DNA of 52,601 bases from UMGS1883 sp045636425 (GTDB lineage Bacteria > Bacillota > Clostridia > UMGS1883), in assembly GCA_045636425.1 (NCBI GenBank), contig JAZTXM010000017.1:1-52601 (forward strand). The letters run 5' to 3'. Below the pieces are notes generated by a model. It searched no databases, was not told the DNA's origin, and saw nothing but the letters and a program-made list of their open reading frames with translations. Made by a program: the position numbers and the translations under genes. Positions 24,123 through 32,050 of the stretch are shown in pieces. Positions within the stretch are counted from its first letter, which is position 1. Every line of letters starts with the position of its first letter.

Positions 24123-24962
24123 TTGTATAAAATCACATTAGAAATGATGGATGATTTTAGACAGCATTTGTTTGACGAAGAAAGGGCTGAGGCGACCATA
24201 TCCAAATACCTATATGATGTAGATGCCTTCAGAAAATGGCTCGGTCAAAAAGAGGCAACTAAGCAGACTGTGTTGGAGTATAAAAGAATGCTTGTTGAAA
24301 CACATTCTCCCGCAAGTGTCAATTCAATGCTGTCCTCGCTGAATATGTTTTTCAAATATTCAGAAAAAACAAACCTACAGGTGAAACTCCTGAAAATTCA
24401 AAGAAACATATTTTCGGATAAGGAAAAGGAGCTTAGCAAGGCGGAATATGAAAAATTGCTCCGTGCGGCAAAAAACAAGAATAATGAAAGGCTCTATTTG
24501 CTGATGCAGACAATTTGCTCCACGGGAATACGTGTTTCAGAACTGAAATTTATCACGGTAGAGGCAATAAAACTCAAAGAGGCACGGATTAATTGCAAAG
24601 GAAAGCACCGCCGTGTGCTTTTGCCGCAAAATTTGTGTAAAATACTGTCGAAATATGTAAAGGAAAGAAAAATTCAAAGCGGAAGTATTTTCGTAACCAA
24701 AAACGGGAAACCCCTTGACCGCAGCAATATCTGCCACGATATGAAAAAGCTGTGCGATGATGCGGGAGTTTTACGGAGCAAGGTGTTTCCGCATAATCTT
24801 CGGCATTTATTTGCACGCACGTACTATTCAATAGAGAAGGATATAGTTCGGCTCGCAGATATTTTAGGACATTCGGGAATCAACACTACAAGGATTTACA
24901 CAATGGAAACAGGTGATGTTCACAGGGTACAAATCCAAAGGCTGGGGCTTTTGATTTGTTGA
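24123..24962 (+). CDS. Tyrosine recombinase, intact, next to the invertible promoter segment
   Basis: About 279 residues from the TTG at 24123, which has GGAG 8 nt upstream; an ATG a few codons later is the alternative. It has a SAM-like N-terminal core-binding domain (10-85) and a catalytic domain with the full set: Arg137 (TGIRVSE), Lys159/161 (CKGKHRR), His224 and Arg227 (FPHNLRHLF), His250 (LGHSG), Tyr259 (TTRIY). The length and lack of extra domains fit XerC/D or Mpi/RecV-type invertases rather than phage integrases. Its stop is 12 bp before the first of two inverted 24-bp sites (24975-24998 and 25257-25280), its probable substrates. Confidence 0.88.
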   Translation: MYKITLEMMDDFRQHLFDEERAEATISKYLYDVDAFRKWLGQKEATKQTVLEYKRMLVETHSPASVNSMLSSLNMFFKYSEKTNLQVKLLKIQRNIFSDKEKELSKAEYEKLLRAAKNKNNERLYLLMQTICSTGIRVSELKFITVEAIKLKEARINCKGKHRRVLLPQNLCKILSKYVKERKIQSGSIFVTKNGKPLDRSNICHDMKKLCDDAGVLRSKVFPHNLRHLFARTYYSIEKDIVRLADILGHSGINTTRIYTMETGDVHRVQIQRLGLLIC

Positions 24963-24974
24963 CAAAATAAAAAT

Positions 24975-24998
24975 ACCACATAATCGAAATTATGTGGT
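24975..24998 (+). repeat. Left inverted recombination site (core CGAA)
   Basis: Arms ACCACATAAT and ATTATGTGGT around CGAA. Palindromic arms with an asymmetric centre are how tyrosine-recombinase core sites are built. Confidence 0.78.
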
Positions 24999-25093
24999 CT
25001 AATGTTCTGAACTTAATAAAAATGTCATTCTTTTTTTCGAAAGAAAGGCTTCTTGGGTTGGTTGGCAGGTTGATTTTAAGAAAAAGCGGCATT

Positions 25094-25138
25094 GCAAACA
25101 GACCAATATGTATAAAATAAATACATTGGTCTGTTTGC
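25094..25138. repeat. Long hairpin inside the invertible segment
   Basis: GCAAACAGACCAAT plus TGTAT on the left pairs with ATACA plus TTGGTCTGTTTGC on the right, with one bulged A and a short AT loop. T-rich stretches lie a few bases beyond each end, so it may insulate the switch by stopping read-through. Confidence 0.6.
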
Positions 25139-25192
25139 CATACACGTTTTTTTGCATTTTAACTAAAATTGGTGTAAATCCTCTGTATGTAC

Positions 25193-25221
25193 TTGACAAA
25201 CAAACTTCCCAATGTTATAAT
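25193..25221 (+). promoter_or_regulatory. Consensus promoter within the invertible segment, facing the operon
   Basis: TTGACA (25193-25198), exactly 17 bp, TATAAT (25216-25221). Initiation near 25228 would transcribe through the right site, which as RNA forms a 10-bp stem with a UUCG tetraloop, and on into the TetR gene. The assembled orientation therefore reads as ON. Confidence 0.85.
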
Positions 25222-25256
25222 ATTTCTGCAAATTAGACGTTCTCTTTTGTTGAGTT

Positions 25257-25280
25257 ACCACATAATTTCGATTATGTGGT
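25257..25280 (-). repeat. Right inverted recombination site (core TTCG)
   Basis: Inverted copy of 24975-24998: same arms, central four bases TTCG instead of CGAA. Confidence 0.78.
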
Positions 25281-25379
25281 CATATAATTAATGTTTTGGG
25301 CTTTTTTTTTGAGCCTTTCATAGCAAGTGTTCAAAAAAGAAAAGCAAATGTTTTGAATTATACAAAAGGAGAAAAAATC

Positions 25380-25943
25380 ATGCGGAATCAGGTTGTTAAG
25401 GATATCGAGAAAGAGTTTTTGGAACCGTCTTTTAAATATCTTGTAGAAAACGGATTGGAAAATACCTCAGTGCGTGATTTATGCAAAGCAATGGATGTTT
25501 CCTATGGCAGCTTGTACTATTGGTTTGACGGAAAGGAAGATATCTACATAAACGTGGTTAAATACGGAGTGGAAAGAGTTGCGGACAAACTTTTCAAGGT
25601 AGCGTTTGAGAGAATGCACGACCCGAAGCTTTTCTTTGATACCTTCCTTGACGAGGTTGATAAGTACAGAAGCGAGCTAAGGCGTGTTTTTCAGTTTGCC
25701 ACCAGTCCCGACTATGGCAAAGCAGTGCAGATAAAGACCGAAGAATTTAAAGCGGTATATGAGAAATACATAATTGAGTTGTCACAGCTTACAAAAATCA
25801 AGCCCGAAATTATGGCACCAATCATATACATGTTGATTTCCATTCTGGTTGACTATTGTGTGTGGGAGGATAGGGAAGCCTCCGACATGCAGATGAAATT
25901 TTTGTACAATACAATTTTGACCCTGCAAACGGTAAAAATGTAG
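25380..25943 (+). CDS. TetR-family transcriptional regulator, first gene of the switched operon
   Basis: 187 residues from the ATG at 25380, with AAAGGAG about 7 nt upstream; the longer in-frame ORF covers untranslated leader. N-terminal TetR helix-turn-helix: ENTSVRDLCKAMDVSYGSLYYWFDGKEDI (split across residues ~25-55). The C-terminal helical domain (RMHDPKLFFDTFLDEV...) would bind an unknown ligand. As the first gene behind the invertible promoter it may add a second, ligand-controlled layer over the operon. Target operators are not evident. Confidence 0.85.
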   Translation: MRNQVVKDIEKEFLEPSFKYLVENGLENTSVRDLCKAMDVSYGSLYYWFDGKEDIYINVVKYGVERVADKLFKVAFERMHDPKLFFDTFLDEVDKYRSELRRVFQFATSPDYGKAVQIKTEEFKAVYEKYIIELSQLTKIKPEIMAPIIYMLISILVDYCVWEDREASDMQMKFLYNTILTLQTVKM

Positions 25944-25980
25944 CCCGTCGGGAAATGACATCTTATGGAGTGATGAATTA

Positions 25981-26259
25981 ATGAACACAGGAGCAGATTT
26001 ATTGGTAATTGTATTGGGCGTATGCCTGGCACTTTTATTTTTTGTTATATTGATGATGAAGTTTATTACCTGCGTATATCTTCCCTTTGCGGATGACCGT
26101 GATTTTATCAAGCTGGAAATAATGCGTTCTCACGGAAATGAACGGGTACATTGGCAGCACGAGATGAAAAGGCTGTATCTGGGTATGATTCCTATAGTGG
26201 GAAAATACCTTGTTGACCTCAGTAGAAGAAGAGGGAAAAAACAGCGGGAAAGACTGTAA
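25981..26259 (+). CDS. Small single-pass membrane protein
   Basis: 92 residues, family not recognised. Residues ~6-32 form one hydrophobic membrane segment (LLVIVLGVCLALLFFVIL); the rest is a basic cytoplasmic or surface tail ending SRRRGKKQRERL. GGAG precedes the ATG. It lies 37 bp after the TetR gene, in the same direction and without a terminator between. Confidence 0.65.
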   Translation: MNTGADLLVIVLGVCLALLFFVILMMKFITCVYLPFADDRDFIKLEIMRSHGNERVHWQHEMKRLYLGMIPIVGKYLVDLSRRRGKKQRERL

Positions 26260-26280
26260 TTCCCTTGGGGGTTTATATAT

Positions 26281-26376
26281 ATGGGATTTGTCCCAAAGGC
26301 TGCGTATGTGCAGAGACAGCAGTTGAAAAAACAAGCTCTGCCCGTAAGCGAAGACGGAAACTTCGCAGACATCTAA
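26281..26376 (+). CDS. Possible 31-residue ORF in the switched operon
   Basis: ATG at 26281 with TGGGGG about 9 nt upstream, then 31 codons (MGFVPKAAYVQRQQLKKQ to ADI) to TAA at 26374. The peptide is basic and hydrophilic. It fills the gap between the small membrane protein and the beta-helix gene. No family is recognised; it may instead be a leader with hairpins such as GCGAAG/CTTCGC (26348-26366). Confidence 0.35.
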   Translation: MGFVPKAAYVQRQQLKKQALPVSEDGNFADI

Positions 26377-26397
26377 GGAAAGGATGATAAAGAAGAA

Positions 26398-29300
26398 ATG
26401 AAAACAAAGAAAATTTTGTCCTTGCTTGTTGCTATGACAATGCTCTTTAGCTGCGTTGGCATCACAGCAATGGCGGAGACAGTCAACACTCTGGATGAGC
26501 TTTTAAGCGCCATTGAAAATGGCGATGGCAACATCACATTAGGTAGCGACATTGACCTCAACGGAAATAGCTATGTTGCATACATTGGCGAACAGGGTTA
26601 TGAAACCGTTCAGGCAGCTATTAATGCGGCACAGAACGGTGAAACAGTTACCATTAGCGCAGGTGAATACAGTGCAATTAACATCAGTAATAAGAACATT
26701 ACAATTCAGGGTACTGTAGGCGATAATGGTGAATTACTCACTACAATCAAGGGTGGTAATCCTGCAATTACAGGTCACTCATTTAACGGCACAATTAGAG
26801 ATATTAAAATAGTTGATGCATTTAAAGTTATGTATGCAGAACCTGCCGGAAACGTAACGGTTGACAACGTTTATGTGTCCGGTGCTACATACGGATTCCA
26901 CCTTGTTGCATATTCTTCAGATTTGACATGGAAGATTGAAAACAGCTACATGGATTTGAGATGGGCGAACTCGTTCGGCGTGTACGGCAACGGTGATGCC
27001 GACATCATCATCAGAGGCAACGAATTTGTTTCAACAAATCCGTACTATCCTGACTATGGTGCTATTCATGTAAATTCGTTCCTACCAAGCGTAACTGTTG
27101 AAGAGAATATTTTCGGCAAAAACGCAAGAATTTACATTGATAAATCTGTAACTGATACTTCAAAGGTTAAGGTATCCAAGAATTATCATGCTGACGGCGT
27201 TGAGAAAGCTTTTGCAGATGATGCTGATGGCGTGACGGTAAAAATTGATTCGTACTATACTGGCGTTGATGAAAACAGTAATCTTACAGGTCTTGTGACA
27301 ATTTCTTCTGATGTTGCAGAAGTAAATGGTGTTAAGTACGCATCCCTCGAAGAAGCATTCAAGGCTGTTACCGCTGAAAACAATGTTGTTGAAATCCTTG
27401 CAGACGTAACTGTTGATTACTTGTGGAACTGTAGAAGTGGCAACGGTGCACAGTTTACAGTTCCCGTTACTATCAACGGTAACAACAAGACAATTAAGTT
27501 CACAGGCGAAGTTAAGGACAATAACTGGAACACAATCTTCAGATTTGAAGAAAATGCAATAGTTAAGGACCTCACAATCGATATTAGCGAAGCAACCGGC
27601 ACTCAGAGAGTGATTACAGCAAAGAAGAGCCTTGATGTTGACAACCTTACAACTATAGGTAGCGCAAGATATGGCATAATCTTTGGTGAAGGTGCAACCG
27701 TAGCAGAGTTAGCTAATGCAGAAATCTCTATTGCAAACTCTGATCTTAATGGTACAAGAAGAGCAATTTCCGATAACGAAGGCGGTAAGGACGTAAAGTC
27801 CGTAACAGTTACAGGCAATACTCTTAACGCAAACGTTTATTTAAGCGCTTCTGAAAGCATTATTTTCAATAACAATACAGCAACAGGCGAAGTAGATCTT
27901 CGTGCCTACACAAAAGGCAATACCCTTGATGTTACTGCTACAGGCAACACTCTTAATACAGAGAAGAACTACATCGAGGCAGGTGGTACAATTAATGCAC
28001 AGCCTGAATTCTATATTCCTGCCAAAGGCTCCAACTCTCTTGCATATACCAAGGAAGTTGACGGGTATGTGCGTGTTTGGGGACAGTCTGAAAATACAAA
28101 TGCGGCAGAGAGTTTTGCACTTAAGCTTTACTCCGAAGATACCCTTATGGCTACAACAGTGCTTAATGATGTCAATAATATCATCGACGGCTCACAGGAT
28201 TCAGTAACATGGAATTTCTTCTATCCTCAGTCTAATGACGATTATTGGACAACTACATGGGAAGAAGGACATCCCAATGCACTTGATAAACCTACTAAGG
28301 TTGAGCTTTACATCGACGGCACTCTTGTTTCGACAACAGCTGCACAGATGAACGGACCTGACGGCATCAATCCCGTTACTTGGGAAGAACTTGGCGGCGT
28401 TAGAGCTATTGAACTTCCCACAGCTACAGTAACAGAGATTTCCGAGGCAGAACTTGAGGAAAAGAATGCTCCAGAACTTACTTTTGCTCTTAATTTCAAG
28501 GCTGATGAAGTAACAGACGAACAGCTTAACTATTATAAGGATTGGTATGCAGACTACGTTCTTACTATAAATAAGGACTTCACTGCCAATGCTGATGGCA
28601 GTGCTGATGGTTATTTGGCAGGTCAGTATGATGCATATAGTGAAAACTGGGTTAGTGTTCCGTTTGAGAATGTAACCCTTGAAGCAGGCACTCAGTTAAG
28701 AGTTCTTAAATATGCAATTGAGGGAAACCTTTCAGATTATAAAACTCCTCTTACTTATAATGATGTATATGGATTTGTTAAAGAGTTCAACTGTGGCATC
28801 TATTTTGATGAGGACTATCTTGCAGAAAATCCCGACCTTGAAGTAACTCTGGAACTTCGTATGTATAACCCCGATGAAAGCAAAAATGAAACATATGTAA
28901 TCGGCGAGACATATGAGTTTGACGCTTCTGATATTGCAACACCTGTTGCACAGATTGGTGAAACAACATACGCAACCTTCGCAGAAGCACTTGACGCGGT
29001 TCAGGATGGTCAGACCATTACTTTACTGAATGTCACAGGCGACGAGTCTAAGACGGAGATTGATTTTGATAAAGCTATCTCATTCACTATCACCGGCGAA
29101 GCTCCCAACTATGCTCTGCCTGTTGTGACATTCCAGAATGCAAAAGTTACAATCAAGGATGCTGAAATTCTGATTCCCGAACTTGATGCACGCCAGGATG
29201 CTACCATCAATGTAGTAGATTCTATCGTTCGCGATGCAGGCGGAAACAGCATTGTGAAGTCCTACTACAACGGTGCAATCAACATTTCCGGCGATTCTGT

Positions 29301-30813
29301 TGTACACACAATGCAGGTTACAACAATGGGCTACATCACTATTTCCAATACAGCAAAGCTTAATGCTACATGGCAGACCAACGTATACGGCAATGGTATG
29401 ATTACTGTTGAAGACACTGCAACCTTCGCAACCGCAGCCCTTCACCTTACCGGTAAGGATTATTCCGGTCGTGACAATCCTGATGCTGACCGCGTTGGCA
29501 AGCCCGCTACCATTGTTGTTGACGGTGCAACACTTACAGTCGGTAAGGTTTACTCCGACAGCGGTGCTGATTACAGCTACAACTCCAGCCACGGCATCAA
29601 CATCGGAACTATCGATGGCAAGTCCGCTGTGCTTGATGCCAAGAACGGTGCAACCGTGAACATCTACATGGCTGACGGACAGACCGCAAACATCGGTGCA
29701 AACGGTACAGTAAATGTAGATAATTCTAAACTCAATGTAGCTTGCCGCAAAGAAGATGGTGTTGTATCTCTTGTGAATGATGGAACTATAAGTGTCGACA
29801 ATGGTGCAATTTACCTGACAACTGTTAATGCTACACTTACTGCACAGGAAGGTCTTGGAGTTAAATCAACTGTAGATGGTTACGGGGTTAATTACGCTGA
29901 CGGCAAGTATAGCTTGAAAGAAATTGAAGAGGTTAAGTTGTTTGATTTCTACACAACAACAGTTACTTTAAACAACTCACTTGCTATAAACTTCTACGTG
30001 GAAGACAAAAATCTTTCCGGAGAGAATTATGTTGCTAAAATTGAGCATAAGTTAGCGGATGGTACGGTTAACAAGGTGGAGGTTCCCTATTCTGAATGGG
30101 GAACAGGAGTAGCAGGATATCACTCTATTACATATAGCGGACTTGTTGCAAAACAAATGTCGGAAGATGTTTGTATTACAATATACGAAGGCGAAACTCC
30201 GGTAAGTAAGACTCGTACAGATGGATTAAGAGCATATGCCGAAAGAGCGCTTATTAAATATGCTGACGATGTTGAGCTTTCCACAGCTTTGGTTGATATG
30301 CTTAACTATGGTGCTGCTGCACAAGAATATTTCGGTTATGGTGTTGAAAACCTTGCAAATGCAACTTTGACTGAAGAACAGAAGAAACTTGCATCTACAT
30401 CTGAGAATGTTAAGAATATTCAAGTAAAGGGTGACCACTATCTTACGACCACGTTGTCTCTTGAAAATAACATCCTTCTTACAGGTTATTTCACATTTGA
30501 TTCCGGAATTAATGGGAAATATGCAGAAGTAAAATACGTTGACAGTTATGGAGATCCGGTTTCATACACTGTAAACTACCAAGATTTTGTGAAAAACACA
30601 GATAAAATATATGGAATTTGCGTAGATACTCTTGCAATTGCAGATGCTGCTTGTGAGGTAACAATAACTGTTTACAATTCGGATGGAACTGTATATGGTA
30701 CTCTCGTAGATAGTATGGAAAGTTACTTGTACAGAATCATGCAGAAGGATAATAGAGAAATCTTCAAAATGATAGCGAGATTTACAGCCTCTGCGTATAA
30801 CACATTGCACTAA
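26398..30813 (+). CDS. Large secreted right-handed beta-helix surface protein
   Basis: 1471 residues. The signal peptide MKTKKILSLLVAMTMLFSC to AMAE is clear. The body holds several parallel beta-helix blocks, each opening with a pattern of the kind YETVQAAINAAQNGETVTI (~57), VKYASLEEAFKAV (~315) and TTYATFAEALDAVQDGQTITLL (~857), followed by strand-turn repeats (VTVTGNTLNANVYLSASESI). Between them are beta-sandwich-like insertions. The last ~290 residues (LFDFYTTTVTLNNSLAINFYVEDKNLS...) are a distinct conserved-looking module. No LPXTG, SLH or dockerin motif, so cell attachment is unclear. Pectate-lyase-like beta-helices bind or cut polysaccharides. It is the main product controlled by the invertible promoter. 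Confidence 0.82.
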   Translation: MKTKKILSLLVAMTMLFSCVGITAMAETVNTLDELLSAIENGDGNITLGSDIDLNGNSYVAYIGEQGYETVQAAINAAQNGETVTISAGEYSAINISNKNITIQGTVGDNGELLTTIKGGNPAITGHSFNGTIRDIKIVDAFKVMYAEPAGNVTVDNVYVSGATYGFHLVAYSSDLTWKIENSYMDLRWANSFGVYGNGDADIIIRGNEFVSTNPYYPDYGAIHVNSFLPSVTVEENIFGKNARIYIDKSVTDTSKVKVSKNYHADGVEKAFADDADGVTVKIDSYYTGVDENSNLTGLVTISSDVAEVNGVKYASLEEAFKAVTAENNVVEILADVTVDYLWNCRSGNGAQFTVPVTINGNNKTIKFTGEVKDNNWNTIFRFEENAIVKDLTIDISEATGTQRVITAKKSLDVDNLTTIGSARYGIIFGEGATVAELANAEISIANSDLNGTRRAISDNEGGKDVKSVTVTGNTLNANVYLSASESIIFNNNTATGEVDLRAYTKGNTLDVTATGNTLNTEKNYIEAGGTINAQPEFYIPAKGSNSLAYTKEVDGYVRVWGQSENTNAAESFALKLYSEDTLMATTVLNDVNNIIDGSQDSVTWNFFYPQSNDDYWTTTWEEGHPNALDKPTKVELYIDGTLVSTTAAQMNGPDGINPVTWEELGGVRAIELPTATVTEISEAELEEKNAPELTFALNFKADEVTDEQLNYYKDWYADYVLTINKDFTANADGSADGYLAGQYDAYSENWVSVPFENVTLEAGTQLRVLKYAIEGNLSDYKTPLTYNDVYGFVKEFNCGIYFDEDYLAENPDLEVTLELRMYNPDESKNETYVIGETYEFDASDIATPVAQIGETTYATFAEALDAVQDGQTITLLNVTGDESKTEIDFDKAISFTITGEAPNYALPVVTFQNAKVTIKDAEILIPELDARQDATINVVDSIVRDAGGNSIVKSYYNGAINISGDSVVHTMQVTTMGYITISNTAKLNATWQTNVYGNGMITVEDTATFATAALHLTGKDYSGRDNPDADRVGKPATIVVDGATLTVGKVYSDSGADYSYNSSHGINIGTIDGKSAVLDAKNGATVNIYMADGQTANIGANGTVNVDNSKLNVACRKEDGVVSLVNDGTISVDNGAIYLTTVNATLTAQEGLGVKSTVDGYGVNYADGKYSLKEIEEVKLFDFYTTTVTLNNSLAINFYVEDKNLSGENYVAKIEHKLADGTVNKVEVPYSEWGTGVAGYHSITYSGLVAKQMSEDVCITIYEGETPVSKTRTDGLRAYAERALIKYADDVELSTALVDMLNYGAAAQEYFGYGVENLANATLTEEQKKLASTSENVKNIQVKGDHYLTTTLSLENNILLTGYFTFDSGINGKYAEVKYVDSYGDPVSYTVNYQDFVKNTDKIYGICVDTLAIADAACEVTITVYNSDGTVYGTLVDSMESYLYRIMQKDNREIFKMIARFTASAYNTLH

Positions 30814-30831
30814 TTAGAAAGGAGTATAGAT

Positions 30832-30966
30832 ATGAAGTACATGGCACCAGAGATTGAAGTAATCAGTTTTACTGACATTGATGTTATCCAGACATCAGGC
30901 GATCCGGGAAATAGCGGAAATAGTGGCTTTGAAGAAACCGGAAAGAACGAACTTCCCGGAGCATGA
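30832..30966 (+). CDS. 44-residue peptide downstream of the beta-helix gene
   Basis: ATG at 30832 with an excellent AAAGGAG site; 44 residues. The N-terminal part, MKYMAPEIEVISFTDIDVIQ, looks like a conserved leader; the remainder, TSGDPGNSGNSGFEE then TGKNELPGA, is small, acidic and Gly/Asn/Ser-rich. I recall short proteins beginning with a similar pattern and a DVI.TSG motif in other Clostridia, usually unannotated. No RiPP maturase or transporter is adjacent, so a RiPP role is only a guess. It lies 18 bp after the surface protein and before a strong terminator, so it belongs to the switched operon. Confidence 0.65.
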   Translation: MKYMAPEIEVISFTDIDVIQTSGDPGNSGNSGFEETGKNELPGA

Positions 30967-31002
30967 TTTTCGGATATTTCAAATCTCAACTAATTAGTAA
31001 CG

Positions 31003-31035
31003 TTTGTACAAGGAGCATTTTGCTCCTTGTACAAA
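31003..31035 (+). terminator. Terminator of the switched operon
   Basis: A 15-bp perfect stem TTTGTACAAGGAGCA/TGCTCCTTGTACAAA with a TTT loop, 37 bp after the peptide stop. Confidence 0.8.
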
Positions 31036-31068
31036 TAAAACCAGACATTTTTAGAAGGACGGCTTTAA

Positions 31069-31632
31069 TTGAAAATTTTACATTTTGATAAAATAATTTT
31101 ACGTCGTGCTGCAGAAATGATTATATTCTGTATCGGACTATCAGTCCTAATATGCTTTTTTTGTGTATCAGGACCTATGCCGGTAGGTAGTGTACAACGT
31201 GACGTAGCACTTAATATTATTCCATTTGTTTTTTTAGCAATTAACATTGTAATGTTACGCAACTGCTATGTAGCATTCTTAGGAAAAAAACAATATTATA
31301 CTGTAAATTTGTGTGCGTATGCGATATTTGCAGTTGTAAATATAGGTGCATACATAATGCTACCTGTAGATGGGTATACGTGGTTGTTTGTAACAACCAA
31401 AATTTTACGGTATTCAAAGCTTGAGCTAATTCCTCATTTGGGTATAATGATATTTCATTTACTACTGTTTTTCTCTGTTTTCCTTGCCCCAATCGGCATG
31501 AGCTGGGTGCACAGAAGTGCAGAGGAAAAATACGTAGGAGAAGAAATGGTTCCTCCGAGAATGGACGAGGAAAAGGTAAAAGCAGCTAATAAAGCGTTAG
31601 AAGCAAAAACAGATAAAAATTCTCAATATTGA
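31069..31632 (+). CDS. Four-helix membrane protein of unknown function
   Basis: 187 residues, not recognised. It starts at TTG 31069 with AGAAGGAC about 9 nt upstream; the next in-frame Met is 16 codons later, inside the first helix. Four membrane segments are visible (~16-36, 50-66, 84-103, 121-143), then a charged cytoplasmic tail (SAEEKYVGEEMVPPRMDEEK). AT-rich. It follows the switched operon but lies beyond its terminator. Confidence 0.6.
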   Translation: MKILHFDKIILRRAAEMIIFCIGLSVLICFFCVSGPMPVGSVQRDVALNIIPFVFLAINIVMLRNCYVAFLGKKQYYTVNLCAYAIFAVVNIGAYIMLPVDGYTWLFVTTKILRYSKLELIPHLGIMIFHLLLFFSVFLAPIGMSWVHRSAEEKYVGEEMVPPRMDEEKVKAANKALEAKTDKNSQY

Positions 31633-31670
31633 TGCTTTATGCTATTTTTATAGCATTTTGCATATTGTGA

Positions 31671-31753
31671 CATCTGTGTATAGCTTCTAAATTAAACAAG
31701 ACTGTGCATACTTTTTTCCCAAGCATCACATAAAATGCGGCTATGCACAGATG
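31671..31753 (+). promoter_or_regulatory. Leader with two competing pairings before the small Cys-rich gene
   Basis: CATCTGTGTATAGC (31671-31684) can pair fully (one G.U) with GCTATGCACAGATG (31740-31753). CTGTGCATA (31702-31710) can instead pair with TATGCACAG (31742-31750). The two structures exclude each other, and a GACC/GGTC hairpin then leads to the GGAGG ribosome site. Confidence 0.4.
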
Positions 31754-31791
31754 CTGCAAATTAAGACCAAAGGTCGCGGAGGTACAGACAA

Positions 31792-31995
31792 ATGAAGGTA
31801 AAAATGAAGAAAAGGCGAATCCTTTGTCCTGATTGCAAAACAGGGGAGGAAAGCTTTCGCCTTGACCCAAGCTCTCCCGTATGCCCGTACTATGAATGTT
31901 ATAACGGAATCCGTTGCAATTATTACGTGCCTACGAAGAAAAAGGGAATAAAGAAAATCCTGTATAAAATAAAAAGAATTTTCAAAAAATATTAA
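31792..31995 (+). CDS. Small Cys-rich basic protein, zinc-ribbon-like
   Basis: 67 residues. CPDC near the N-terminus, then CPYYEC and a further Cys (ten or so residues later) could make a zinc-binding knuckle. The C-terminus is strongly basic (KKKGIKKILYKIKRIFKKY), suggesting membrane or nucleic-acid contact. GGAGG lies 8-9 nt before the ATG. Not recognised beyond that. Confidence 0.6.
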   Translation: MKVKMKKRRILCPDCKTGEESFRLDPSSPVCPYYECYNGIRCNYYVPTKKKGIKKILYKIKRIFKKY

Positions 31996-32037
31996 AGAAA
32001 TGTGCCAAAGGGTCTATTCCCTTTGGCACATTTCTTT
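31994..32037. terminator. Bidirectional terminator between the Cys-rich gene and nrdR
   Basis: A 19-bp perfect stem (AAAGAAATGTGCCAAAGGG and its complement) with a 6-nt loop. It includes part of the stop codon of the upstream gene. Confidence 0.85.
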
Positions 32038-32050
32038 AAATACCAAAAAA

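Larger units (their letters stand above)
24975..25280. other. Putative invertible promoter segment (phase-variation switch)
   Basis: A 306-bp segment is bounded by two inverted copies of a 24-bp site. Both have arms ACCACATAAT and ATTATGTGGT; the central four bases are CGAA on the left and TTCG on the right, exact reverse complements, so the sites point toward each other. Inside lies a perfect sigma-A promoter facing right (25193-25221) and a long hairpin (25094-25138). An intact tyrosine recombinase gene ends 12 bp to the left. Inversion would turn the promoter away from the TetR/beta-helix operon and toward the recombinase gene as antisense. Confidence 0.72.

Noticed and set aside
30832..30966. 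Firm RiPP precursor call
   Set aside because: No maturation enzyme, protease or exporter lies nearby; kept as a peptide of unknown function.
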